Of a DNA stretch of 64,000 bases, positions 35,323 through 43,542 are shown one piece after another. The stretch comes from Mucilaginibacter tolerans (lineage in GTDB: Bacteria > Bacteroidota > Bacteroidia > Sphingobacteriales > Sphingobacteriaceae), in contig NZ_JAUMKB010000001.1 in the NCBI RefSeq assembly GCF_030519375.1, forward strand, positions 310,001 to 374,000, written 5' to 3'. The notes under the pieces are model-generated. The model searched no databases. It had not been told where the DNA came from and worked only from the letters and a program-made list of their open reading frames with translations. Made by a program: the position numbers and the translations under genes. The number at the start of each line of letters is the position of its first letter. Within the stretch, counting starts at the first letter, position 1.

Positions 35323-36135
35323 ATGGAATATTACCAGGAAGAGAATAATTACCCCAAGGCATTTTTGGCCACAGGCATCATTATGGGAATATTGATCGCC
35401 TTGTGTTATTTCATTGTGTTTCATAACCCGCCTCCGCAAGAGATGGGAACCGGTGGAATATTGGTTAATTATGGTACAACCAATGAAGGTATGGGCGATG
35501 ATTATATGAGTACGGAAGAGCCTTCAAAATCAGAGAGACCAAATCATACAAAACCAACTAAAATTACTAAGGCACCTGTTACACCTCAAAAAACCCAGGA
35601 GGCCCCCAGCGATAAAAAGGTGGTTACCCAGACTACAGAGGATGCACCCGAGGTAAAGGACAATGCTAAAAAGCCGACTACTGCCCCGGTTTCACAAGCT
35701 ATTGCCAAACCTGCCAAGCCGACGCTAAATCAAAATGCATTATATAAGGGCAAACCCACAGGCGGAACAGGAAATGGCGACGGAACAACCAATACTCCCG
35801 GCAACCAGGGTAGCCCGAACGGATCGAACCTTTCAAATAACTATAATGGTACAGGTTCAGGAAATGGTGGTCTAGCCCTGGCAAACAGAAGTTGGGTATC
35901 GCGTCCTACTGTTGACGATAATCACCGTACTACAGGCGTTATTATGGTTCAAATACAAGTTGACAAAAATGGCAATGTTGTTTCTGCCACCCCGGGCGCC
36001 AAAGGTACAACCGTATCCGATTATGAACTTTTCAATAGATGCAAAGAGGCCGCGCTAAATGCGAAATTTAACCCTTCCGATAATGCTCCGGATTTACAAG
36101 TAGGTTATATAAAATTTACGTTTAGAGTAAAATAA
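35323..36135 (+). CDS. TonB-like energy transducer
   Basis: A 270-residue protein with an N-terminal membrane span (about residues 9-30, FLATGIIMGILIALCYFIVF), a long Pro/Thr/Lys- then Gly/Asn-rich periplasmic linker (about 60-185) and a C-terminal TonB domain (about 185-270, with IMVQIQVDKNGNVVSATPG and NRCKEAALNAKFNP). It receives energy from the adjacent ExbB/ExbD pair and would contact an outer membrane protein, probably the barrel encoded in the same operon. It ends the run of envelope genes, 51 bases after the ExbD-like gene with a palindrome in between. Confidence 0.9.
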   Translation: MEYYQEENNYPKAFLATGIIMGILIALCYFIVFHNPPPQEMGTGGILVNYGTTNEGMGDDYMSTEEPSKSERPNHTKPTKITKAPVTPQKTQEAPSDKKVVTQTTEDAPEVKDNAKKPTTAPVSQAIAKPAKPTLNQNALYKGKPTGGTGNGDGTTNTPGNQGSPNGSNLSNNYNGTGSGNGGLALANRSWVSRPTVDDNHRTTGVIMVQIQVDKNGNVVSATPGAKGTTVSDYELFNRCKEAALNAKFNPSDNAPDLQVGYIKFTFRVK

Positions 36136-36245
36136 ACAGTTTGCAGGTGTCGGGTTGCGGTTTGCATCTTCTAATTACATAGCTTTGTCCTATTCGATTG
36201 GCTATTGCCCACTGCCCACTGCCAACTGATAACTGCCAACTGAAA

Positions 36246-37535
36246 ATGGACTACCAACAAACCCTCGACTACCTTTACAGCCAGTTACCGATGTTTACCC
36301 GGGACGGGGCTTCTGCATTTAAAAAGGACCTGACCAATACGCTGGAGCTTTGCAAACGACTTGTTGATCCTCAAAAAAAGTTTAAAAGCGTGCATATTGC
36401 AGGGACGAATGGCAAAGGCTCCACCTCGCATATGCTGGCAGCTATATTACAAACGGCGGGATACAAAACAGGGCTTTACACGTCTCCTCACCTGCGCGAA
36501 TTCAGGGAACGCATCCGCATCGATGGGGAGATGATCAGTCAAGATCATGTGATCGATTTTGCAGAAAATCATCGTAAAGACTTTGAAGATATTAAACCTT
36601 CTTTTTTTGAAATGACAGTTGCTATGGCTTTTGACGCTTTTGCCCGCGCCAAAGTGGATATAGCGATTATTGAAGTTGGTTTGGGCGGAAGGCTTGACTC
36701 AACCAACATCATTACTCCCCTTCTTTCGGTAATTACCAATATTGGATGGGACCACATGAATATGCTGGGCGATACACTTCCTCTTATCGCAGGAGAAAAG
36801 GCAGGCATTATTAAACCTGGCATTCCGGTGGTTATAGGCGAATATCAATCTGAAGTTGCCGATGTTTTCATTAATAAAGCGAAAGCAGAAAACGCCCCGA
36901 TCAGATTTGCATCAGAGGAATGGGAGATTTTGAAGTCGGAGGTCACATCAGAACATTTAGAATTTAGCATCCTCAAAAAAGACTCAGGACTCAAGACTCA
37001 AGACTTAAAACTTGACCTCACCGGTACCTATCAACTTACAAATGCAAGGACGGTCTTATCTGCAGTAGACGAATTGCGCCGACGGGGTTTTGCAATAAGC
37101 GATGATGAGGTAACAACCGGATTGAGCCAGGTAAAAAGACTAACCGGGCTTCATGGTCGCTGGGAGACATTGAGTCATCATCCGCTTACCATTTGCGACA
37201 CTGGCCATAACCCGGAAGGCATAACCGAAGTATTAAAAAACATCGAAAGCACGCCACATGAAAACCTGCATATTGTGATGGGTGTAGTGAATGACAAAGA
37301 TATCAGCAAAATACTGGCAATCCTGCCCAAACGTGCCATCTATTATTTCTGCAAACCCGATATCCCGCGTGGACTAGATGCGGAATTATTACAACAAAAA
37401 GCCGTAGCCTTCGGTCTGCATGGCGAAATCTATGTGTCCGTAAAAGCCGCTCTGAAAACTGCACAAAGTCACGCCGATAAAAGCGATCTGGTGTTTGTAG
37501 GTGGAAGCACTTTTGTGGTAGCGGAGGTTGTCTAG
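36246..37535 (+). CDS. folC: Folylpolyglutamate synthase/dihydrofolate synthase
   Basis: A 429-residue cytoplasmic Mur-ligase family enzyme that adds glutamate to (dihydro)folate. The ATP-binding loop is HIAGTNGKGSTSHMLAAI, followed by GLYTSPHLREFRERIRIDG, and the Mur-type middle block is IAIIEVGLGGRLDSTN and GWDHMNMLGDTLP. The C-terminal domain includes TICDTGHNPEGI. The start at 36246 (MDYQQTLDYLY) was chosen because the frame upstream translates a repetitive, non-protein intergenic sequence. It follows the TonB-like gene by 110 bases and may be independently transcribed. Confidence 0.96.
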   Translation: MDYQQTLDYLYSQLPMFTRDGASAFKKDLTNTLELCKRLVDPQKKFKSVHIAGTNGKGSTSHMLAAILQTAGYKTGLYTSPHLREFRERIRIDGEMISQDHVIDFAENHRKDFEDIKPSFFEMTVAMAFDAFARAKVDIAIIEVGLGGRLDSTNIITPLLSVITNIGWDHMNMLGDTLPLIAGEKAGIIKPGIPVVIGEYQSEVADVFINKAKAENAPIRFASEEWEILKSEVTSEHLEFSILKKDSGLKTQDLKLDLTGTYQLTNARTVLSAVDELRRRGFAISDDEVTTGLSQVKRLTGLHGRWETLSHHPLTICDTGHNPEGITEVLKNIESTPHENLHIVMGVVNDKDISKILAILPKRAIYYFCKPDIPRGLDAELLQQKAVAFGLHGEIYVSVKAALKTAQSHADKSDLVFVGGSTFVVAEVV

Positions 37536-37563
37536 CCTTACCTACTACTTCTCGGCGCTTAGC

Positions 37564-38073
37564 TTATTCAACCCGCTCCCATACCACCTCTCCTCTTACT
37601 GAACCTCCCGTTGTTGGTGCGGGTACTGTGTATTTAAATATTTTCCCGTCCAACTCAAAAGGCCTGACTTGTTTGGTGCCTTCCCAGTTTGGAAACGAAG
37701 CATGATTGATATTGAATGTTATCGCATGCTTTATGGTGTCTATGGTATAGGTCCCGAAATGTGCATTGCTGCCTTGTAAAGCCAATTTATTCTCCTGATC
37801 AGTCCCTTTGCTCTTATCCCCTGAGGCAAATCTTGGCCTACCTTCGCTCACAATTTGCAAGCAGTAGTTCCCTTTACCATCCATTATCAGAATACCATGC
37901 GGATGATCGCCATATAAGTGGACCCTGTCGCCGTTGGCCAGCAAATTATCTACTAAAATTAATGAATAGGTACCGGCGATGGCATCCGGGACCTTTTTGG
38001 CAACGACGTTTTGTCCATAAGCTGCTGCGCCCCACGCCAGCAGGCAAAAATTTAAAAGGTATCTGATTTTCAT
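37564..38073 (-). CDS. Lipocalin-like exported protein
   Basis: A 169-residue protein with a signal peptide (about residues 1-21, ending in AAYGQ) and a lipocalin-like domain: AIAGTYSLILVDNLLANGDR, the glycine/aspartate turns in YGDHPHGILIMDGKGNYCLQ, and HFGTYTIDTIKHAITFNI are typical of the lipocalin-like (PF13924-type) group. These small barrels may bind hydrophobic ligands, but nothing is known of the ligand. It is divergent from an HxlR regulator, and candidate operators lie between the two, so it is a probable target of that regulator. Confidence 0.85.
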   Translation of the reverse strand: MKIRYLLNFCLLAWGAAAYGQNVVAKKVPDAIAGTYSLILVDNLLANGDRVHLYGDHPHGILIMDGKGNYCLQIVSEGRPRFASGDKSKGTDQENKLALQGSNAHFGTYTIDTIKHAITFNINHASFPNWEGTKQVRPFELDGKIFKYTVPAPTTGGSVRGEVVWERVE

Positions 38074-38122
38074 GCATCAAAGCTATATTTGTATAGTTTG
38101 TGTATCAAGTATGCACTAAAAA

Positions 38123-38159
38123 GTAACCTGCTTACCAAATAGTTACCAATCTGGTTATC
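38123..38159. promoter_or_regulatory. Candidate HxlR operator cluster
   Basis: The divergent gap holds repeated TACC/GGTA half sites: GTAACC (38123-38128), TTACC (38132-38136), GTTACC (38142-38147) and GGTTATC (38153-38159). The last two form an inverted ACC-N5-GGT pair, as expected for a dimeric winged-helix regulator. Confidence 0.5.
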
Positions 38160-38179
38160 AACTCAATTAGTTTAAAATA

Positions 38180-38539
38180 ATGGAGAAGAAAACAAAACAC
38201 ACGCTACCGCAATGCGGCATCGACTATGCTTTTCAACGCATTGGTGGCAAGTATAAAGGCAGAATAGTGTGGCGGTTGAGAACCGGTACATTCCGGTATG
38301 GCGAACTTCGCCGTACGGTGACAGGTGTTACTGCCAAAATGCTTACCCAGGCTTTAAGGGAACTGGAAGATGATGGCCTGATCGAACGAAAAGTGTATTT
38401 GGAAGTACCGCCCAAGGTAGAATATTCATTAACAGATACAGGTAAAGAACTGCTCCCTTTCCTTTCGCTTTTGCGCGATTGGGCCAAAGAGCAAATGCGG
38501 GCGAATAATATACAAGCAATGCCAACACCGACCTACTAG
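38180..38539 (+). CDS. HxlR family transcriptional regulator
   Basis: A 119-residue winged helix-turn-helix protein of the HxlR family. It has the conserved cysteine at the N-terminus (PQCGIDYAFQRIGGKYKGRI), the family's redox or aldehyde-sensing position, the recognition region FRYGELRRTVTGVTAKMLTQ and ALRELEDDGLIERKVY, and the wing VPPKVEYSLTDTGKEL. HxlR proteins respond to electrophiles or ligands. The lipocalin-like gene diverges 106 bases away and the aldo/keto reductase starts 73 bases downstream, so both are plausible targets. Confidence 0.93.
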   Translation: MEKKTKHTLPQCGIDYAFQRIGGKYKGRIVWRLRTGTFRYGELRRTVTGVTAKMLTQALRELEDDGLIERKVYLEVPPKVEYSLTDTGKELLPFLSLLRDWAKEQMRANNIQAMPTPTY

Positions 38540-38612
38540 TAGTAATTATTTTACACAGCGATTTTATTTTAAAATATTACTTTTAAGGCTCAACATTTAA
38601 AGCTTTTAACCA

Positions 38613-39602
38613 ATGACCTACCTGCCCTCTAAAGACAGATACAAAAATATGATATACCGTCGTTGCGGTCGCAGCGGCATTAAACTACCGGCTGTTTCGC
38701 TGGGTTTGTGGCACAACTTCGGCGGTGTGGATGTGATGGAAAATTTCCGCAAGATTCTTCATCTGGCATTCGACAGCGGTATCACCCATTTCGATTTGGC
38801 TAACAACTACGGTCCGCCGCCAGGATCCGCTGAAGAGAATTTCGGTATACTTTTAAAGAAAGATTTTCAGGGCTACCGCGATGAAATGATCATCTCCAGC
38901 AAGGCAGGTTATACCATGTGGGATGGCCCCTATGGCGATTGGGGTTCAAAAAAATACCTGGTATCAAGTCTCGATCAAAGCCTAAAACGCATGGGATTGG
39001 ATTATGTAGACATTTTCTACCATCACCGTCCCGATCCGGAAACACCACTGGAAGAAACAATGAGCGCTCTTGATTTGATCGTTCGCCAAGGGAAGGCACT
39101 TTATGCAGGTGTCTCTAATTACCCTGCTGATGAAGCCGAAAAAGCTTTTGCAATTTTAAAGAGGTTAGGAACACCATGCCTGATCCATCAGCCTAAATAC
39201 TCTATGTTTGAGCGTTGGGTAGAAGGTGGCTTATTGGATGTGCTGGAAAAAGATGGTGTAGGTTGCATTCCATTCTCCCCATTGGCACAAGGACTCCTAA
39301 CCAACAAATATCTGCACGGCATTCCGGAAGGTTCACGTGCGGCAAAATCAACAGGCTTTTTACAGGAAGGGCAGGTAACTGAGCAGCGTGTAAACCAGGC
39401 AAGGCAACTGAATGATATTGCGTCAGAACGCGGACAAACTCTGGCTCAGATGGCTTTAGCATGGTTGCTGAAAGATCAACGCATTACTTCAGTTCTGATT
39501 GGCACCAGTAGACCTGAACAATTGGCCGATTCATTAAAATGCCTCGATAATATTACATTTTCAAAAGAAGAATTGGCGAAGATCGAGCGTATTCTGAAAT
39601 AA
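38613..39602 (+). CDS. Aldo/keto reductase, YghZ-like
   Basis: A 329-residue NADPH-dependent reductase of the aldo/keto reductase superfamily. The catalytic tetrad is visible: aspartate and tyrosine in DLANNYGPPPGSAEENFG, lysine in IISSKAGY and histidine in VDIFYHHRPD. The combination with the N-terminal YRRCGRSGIKLPAVSLGLWHN block matches the YghZ (L-glyceraldehyde 3-phosphate reductase) branch, which detoxifies aldehydes. An NADPH-binding end block, SVLIGTSRPEQLAD, is intact. It lies downstream of HxlR and 3 bases before the Gfo/Idh/MocA gene, so the two are co-transcribed. Confidence 0.94.
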   Translation: MTYLPSKDRYKNMIYRRCGRSGIKLPAVSLGLWHNFGGVDVMENFRKILHLAFDSGITHFDLANNYGPPPGSAEENFGILLKKDFQGYRDEMIISSKAGYTMWDGPYGDWGSKKYLVSSLDQSLKRMGLDYVDIFYHHRPDPETPLEETMSALDLIVRQGKALYAGVSNYPADEAEKAFAILKRLGTPCLIHQPKYSMFERWVEGGLLDVLEKDGVGCIPFSPLAQGLLTNKYLHGIPEGSRAAKSTGFLQEGQVTEQRVNQARQLNDIASERGQTLAQMALAWLLKDQRITSVLIGTSRPEQLADSLKCLDNITFSKEELAKIERILK

Positions 39603-39605
39603 TCT

Positions 39606-40580
39606 ATGGATAACATTAACTGGGGAATAATCGGTTGCGGCAATGTAACCGAGAAAAAGAGCGGACAAGCTTATAATAAAATTCATAACAGCAGACTAAT
39701 AGCTGTAATGCGCCGAAACGCTTTGAAGGCGGCCGATTATGCAGCAAGACACAACGTAAGCCGCTGGTATGATGATGCTGACCATCTATTAAATGATCCC
39801 GAAGTAAACGCCGTGTCTGTCGCTACCCCTCCGGCTTTTCACCTGGAATATGCTATAGCGGCTTTAAAAAAGGGACTGGGCGTTTACGTAGAAAAACCCG
39901 TTACCCGCAATGCACAAGAGGCGCAAACCATGGCTGATGCTGTCAAACAATACAATGGCAAGCTAACTGTGGCGCATTACCGTCGGGCTTTACCGATGTT
40001 TCTATACGTAAAAGAGTTACTCGACAATCAGATCATCGGTGATATACGCACTGTACAGATCAGGATGTGGAAGAGTTTAAGGCCTGATCTGATCGCCAAC
40101 TCGGAAACCAATTGGCGGGTTCAGCCGGAGCTTTCGGGCGGCGGCTATTTTCACGACCTTGCCCCTCATCAACTCGACTTGATGCTGTACTATTTCGGAG
40201 AGCCTGAGAAGTATCATGGTTATTCACTAAATCAATCGAAAGCTACCCCGGCTGACGATCATGTTTGCGGAGAAATAGTGTTCAAAAATGGCGTGGTGGT
40301 AAATGGCTCATGGAGTTTTAATGTCGCCGAAAGTGAAGTGGTAGATAGTTGTGAGATTATCGGCACAAAAGGCAGAATAACGTTTCCTTTCTTCGGCACT
40401 TTTGTAAGCTGGAGAAACATTTACGAGCAACAAACGGTAAACTTCACCCATCCTGAACATATTCAGCAACCGATGATCGAAAAAATCGTACACTATTTCA
40501 GAGATAAAGGGCCAAACCCCTGCTCTATTGAAGAGGCGGTAACCCTGATGAAGATTCTCGACGCGTTTACAGTAACATAA
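39606..40580 (+). CDS. Gfo/Idh/MocA family oxidoreductase
   Basis: A 324-residue NAD(P)-dependent sugar oxidoreductase. The Rossmann fold starts with INWGIIGCGNVTEKKSGQAY, and the Gfo/Idh/MocA signature is LGVYVEKPVTRNAQEAQTMA with the catalytic EKP. The later histidine-containing block GGYFHDLAPHQLDLMLYYFG provides the second catalytic feature of the family. The substrate is probably a sugar or inositol, unresolved. The gap to the upstream aldo/keto reductase is 3 bases and to the downstream M48 protease gene 10 bases, indicating one transcript. Confidence 0.94.
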   Translation: MDNINWGIIGCGNVTEKKSGQAYNKIHNSRLIAVMRRNALKAADYAARHNVSRWYDDADHLLNDPEVNAVSVATPPAFHLEYAIAALKKGLGVYVEKPVTRNAQEAQTMADAVKQYNGKLTVAHYRRALPMFLYVKELLDNQIIGDIRTVQIRMWKSLRPDLIANSETNWRVQPELSGGGYFHDLAPHQLDLMLYYFGEPEKYHGYSLNQSKATPADDHVCGEIVFKNGVVVNGSWSFNVAESEVVDSCEIIGTKGRITFPFFGTFVSWRNIYEQQTVNFTHPEHIQQPMIEKIVHYFRDKGPNPCSIEEAVTLMKILDAFTVT

Positions 40581-40590
40581 AATATATTAA

Positions 40591-42690
40591 ATGACCGACC
40601 TCACCTTATCCTTCCCGAAAATGCCTGAAAATGCTGAGAAAAGTATTACCAGGCCATCAAAACAATTCAAAAAAAGTGTTTACAAAGTAGTTGTTGCAAT
40701 CATATCTTTCGTAGTTGTCTACATCCTGCTACTCATTTCAGCTACCGCCATTGCATTAGCAATGGGCTGGTTAGGCGTAATGATAATACTAGCGCTAAAA
40801 AATTTTGTAGTCCTTTTACTCGGTCTGGGACTTATTCTTTCAGGCCTGATGCTTGCATTTTTTCTTGTCAAATTCATTTTCGCAAAAAGAGAGAAAGCAA
40901 TTACCGGTCACGAAATAAAGGAGCATGAGCATCCCGAGCTTTTCGGTTTTATTCGCAAGGTGACCGATGAGGTCGGGACTAATTATCCTAAACATGTTTA
41001 TCTAACCAACGAGGTAAATGCAAGTGCATCATTCAGGCCCAATTTTTGGAGTTTATTTTTACCGATCAGAAAAAATCTGACTATCGGGTTGGGCTTGGTG
41101 AATAGTATAAATCAGTCGGAATTCAAGACTGTGTTAGCGCACGAATTCGGTCATTTTTCACAAAGAAGTATGCGGTTTGGCGGTTATGTCTACCATTTAA
41201 ACAGAGCCCTTTACAATTTATTGTATGAAAATACAGGTTACCACAAGGCATTGAACGCCTGGGGAAGCCGCCACTGGGCACTTCGTTTTGCTGCCATGAT
41301 CAACATTTATATCATCAGGTGCATCCAAGAGATTCTCCGAAAGATGTACATTTTTATTAATAAGAGCCACATGCAGCTATCCCGTCAAATGGAATTCCAT
41401 GCGGATACTATAGCAGCGTATGCAAGTGGCGGAAACAATGTGGTTTCATCATTAAGGAGGATTGAAATCGGGGATATGTGCTATAACCAAATGTTTGGCA
41501 TCATCAACTCAGAGCTCTCTGAAAAACAACGGCCTGCTAATATTTACGAACTACACTCCGTATTTCTAAAAAACTACGCCAACGATTATGGGCTTCCCAC
41601 AGATAAATGTGGGTTACCTATAGTTGGCAAAAAGATAGATGCTTTAGACAACGTGCAAATTACACTCGATAATCAATGGGCCTCTCATCCCGACCTGGAA
41701 GATCGTGAAAACAATGTAGACCGGCTTAACTTACACTCTCCGATAATATATGAATCGGCATGGGAACTGTTTAACAAGCCACAGGAACTACAAAAGTATT
41801 TTAGCGATTTGATATATGAAGGTGTAAGTTCTAAAGAAGAATTGGCCATAGTTGACATAAGACTAATTGAGGAGCATTTGGAAAATAAAAAAAACGCCAA
41901 TTCTTTTAATAAACTATACAAAGGTTTTTATGATAGCCGTTTACTGACCGTCTTTAATTTCGATGAAGCGTTAACAGAAAATACTGAGAAAGACCTGAAA
42001 CATTTTAACGATCTTTTTACCGATGAAAACAGTAATGTCCCGAGGCTCAGCAATGCGATAAACCTGGATATTACAAAGCTTGATACACTTATCGAAAGCA
42101 AAAGCGATGATATCAGGTCATTTGACTTTAAGGGTATAACGCACTATCCCAAAGATGCCGAAAATATAAAAGAGCAACTTGCCAACGCCTTAAAAGAAAA
42201 AGAAAGTGAGCTCGAAAATTTGGATAAAAATGCTTTTAGGATGTTTTATAATGCGGCATCGACCGATGAGTTAAAAAAGGAATTAATATCCCACTACGAA
42301 AAGGTGTTTAAATATCAAACCGAAGCCATTCAGGATTTTGGCAACTATAATATGGTGATGAATGCAGTAAGGCCGGTTTATACTCAAATGTCATTCAAAG
42401 ATATTTATGCAACAGTGGATCGCATTTATGCGGTGGAAAAGAATGTAAAAACCCGTATGACAGAAGTGCTCGCTGAACCCGCTACTCAACATTTCATAGA
42501 TGAAACACAGGCGGAAGTATTGGAGAAGTATCTAAAAAACAAATATATCTACTTTTTGGAACCTAAATATGACAACCAGGCATTGGGTACTCTTAACAGC
42601 GCAATGAATATTTATATCGATGTGCTGTATAAAAGAAATCATCAGTTTAAAAAGGACCTTTTTGATTTTCAATTAACATTGATCGATTAA
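40591..42690 (+). CDS. M48 family membrane metallopeptidase
   Basis: A 699-residue zinc peptidase anchored by two N-terminal membrane spans (about residues 30-60 and 65-90). The zinc motif is His184-Glu-Phe-Gly-His188 in VLAHEFGHFSQ, and the third ligand lies in QMEFHADTIAAY, as in HtpX/Ste24-type M48 enzymes. A third hydrophobic stretch (INIYIIRCIQEILRKMY) follows the zinc site. The C-terminal 400 residues are a helical extension of unknown role, longer than in HtpX. M48 proteases clear misfolded membrane proteins; this form is of the less studied large type. It follows the oxidoreductase by 10 bases. Confidence 0.88.
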   Translation: MTDLTLSFPKMPENAEKSITRPSKQFKKSVYKVVVAIISFVVVYILLLISATAIALAMGWLGVMIILALKNFVVLLLGLGLILSGLMLAFFLVKFIFAKREKAITGHEIKEHEHPELFGFIRKVTDEVGTNYPKHVYLTNEVNASASFRPNFWSLFLPIRKNLTIGLGLVNSINQSEFKTVLAHEFGHFSQRSMRFGGYVYHLNRALYNLLYENTGYHKALNAWGSRHWALRFAAMINIYIIRCIQEILRKMYIFINKSHMQLSRQMEFHADTIAAYASGGNNVVSSLRRIEIGDMCYNQMFGIINSELSEKQRPANIYELHSVFLKNYANDYGLPTDKCGLPIVGKKIDALDNVQITLDNQWASHPDLEDRENNVDRLNLHSPIIYESAWELFNKPQELQKYFSDLIYEGVSSKEELAIVDIRLIEEHLENKKNANSFNKLYKGFYDSRLLTVFNFDEALTENTEKDLKHFNDLFTDENSNVPRLSNAINLDITKLDTLIESKSDDIRSFDFKGITHYPKDAENIKEQLANALKEKESELENLDKNAFRMFYNAASTDELKKELISHYEKVFKYQTEAIQDFGNYNMVMNAVRPVYTQMSFKDIYATVDRIYAVEKNVKTRMTEVLAEPATQHFIDETQAEVLEKYLKNKYIYFLEPKYDNQALGTLNSAMNIYIDVLYKRNHQFKKDLFDFQLTLID

Positions 42691-42701
42691 ATCCTTTACA
42701 G

Positions 42702-42721
42702 AGACGCCATGCATGACGTCT
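42702..42721. repeat. Near-perfect 20-bp intergenic palindrome, copy 2
   Basis: AGACGCCATG and CATGACGTCT pair with one mismatch, extended by CAG/CTG at the ends to 42699-42724. It lies between convergent genes and may act as a terminator. It resembles the palindrome at 35285-35304. Confidence 0.55.
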
Positions 42722-42740
42722 CTGCTGTTTTACGCAGGAA

Positions 42741-42917
42741 TCAGGATTTCTTCTTCGGCACTTTGGCGCCTTCCTTCCGAGCTTCAGATAAGCCGATAGC
42801 TATTGCCTGTTTCCTGCTGCTCACTTTTTTACCGCTGCCGCTTTTTAGCTTACCCTCTTTCATTTCATGCATGGTTTTCTCAACCTTTTCTCCTGCTTTT
42901 TCTGAATATTTTGCCAT
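42741..42917 (-). CDS. Small lysine-rich DUF6496 protein
   Basis: A 58-residue very basic protein that reads MAKYSEKAGEKVEKTMHEMK and ends with EGAKVPKKKS. The central RKQAIAIGLSEARK stretch matches the DUF6496 family, short lysine-rich proteins of Bacteroidota and Proteobacteria with no known function; a DNA-associated role is only suggested by charge. It is short and was found by translating the minus strand between the M48 and SnoaL-like genes. An overlapping plus-strand frame of 75 codons is judged spurious. Confidence 0.85.
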   Translation of the reverse strand: MAKYSEKAGEKVEKTMHEMKEGKLKSGSGKKVSSRKQAIAIGLSEARKEGAKVPKKKS

Positions 42918-42994
42918 GGCTGTAAATTTTAACTAGATGATAATTAATTAACAACCATAAATAGAAGCAGTTTGCGGAGATTAGCATTCTGATA

Positions 42995-43471
42995 TTATTG
43001 AGGAATATCGGCTTTTGACGCGTGCAGGTGAACGATAAGATATTGTCCATTGACTTTCTTCATCACTATTGTGCGTCTGCTGAGTGCCCCCGGATCATTA
43101 AGTTCAAATGTAACCACCGCGACGTCACCATACAGGTCGACATTTAGCTTTTGAGGCTTTATTTCGAGGTATGGTGGAGATGACTTCTTCTCTTTTACCC
43201 GCTGAAAAAATGCTTTGAACACAGCCATTGCTTTTTCCTTCCCATCAACCCTGTCCGACACCATGGCCGATGGCGGGAAAAACACAGTCACATTGCCTGC
43301 AAAAAAAGATTGAAATTGGTCAAAGTCCAAATTCTCAAAAGCCTTTACGAACTTGCTTAATTGGTTATTTACTGCTATTGAGTCGGCATTTTTATTTTGA
43401 GCAATTGTTTGTGAATTTGCCGATAACGTAATAAGGAAGCCAAAGCTAAAAATAAGTGCATATCGGATCAT
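42995..43471 (-). CDS. Exported SnoaL/DUF4440-like protein
   Basis: A 158-residue protein with a signal peptide (about residues 1-24, to SQTIAQ) and an NTF2-fold core: LSKFVKAFENLDFDQFQSFF, FFPPSAMVSDRVDGKEKAMA and VAVVTFELNDPGALSRRTI are typical of the DUF4440/SnoaL group. It would act in the periplasm, and no catalytic role can be assigned. It is divergent from the nucleoside phosphorylase gene with 71 bases between the start codons. Confidence 0.85.
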   Translation of the reverse strand: MIRYALIFSFGFLITLSANSQTIAQNKNADSIAVNNQLSKFVKAFENLDFDQFQSFFAGNVTVFFPPSAMVSDRVDGKEKAMAVFKAFFQRVKEKKSSPPYLEIKPQKLNVDLYGDVAVVTFELNDPGALSRRTIVMKKVNGQYLIVHLHASKADIPQ

Positions 43472-43542
43472 AGGTTATCTTTTTATTTAAAGTTAATTGA
43501 TATGCGAGAACAAGCAAACTGCTTTGATTATTTTTACCATCA

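Noticed and set aside
36198-36245. Upstream extension of folC
   Set aside because: The added codons translate a CCACTGCC-type simple repeat; the family start is at 36246.
42709-42936. Plus-strand open frame of 75 codons
   Set aside because: Antisense to the DUF6496 gene, whose lysine-rich coding sequence and family match are convincing.
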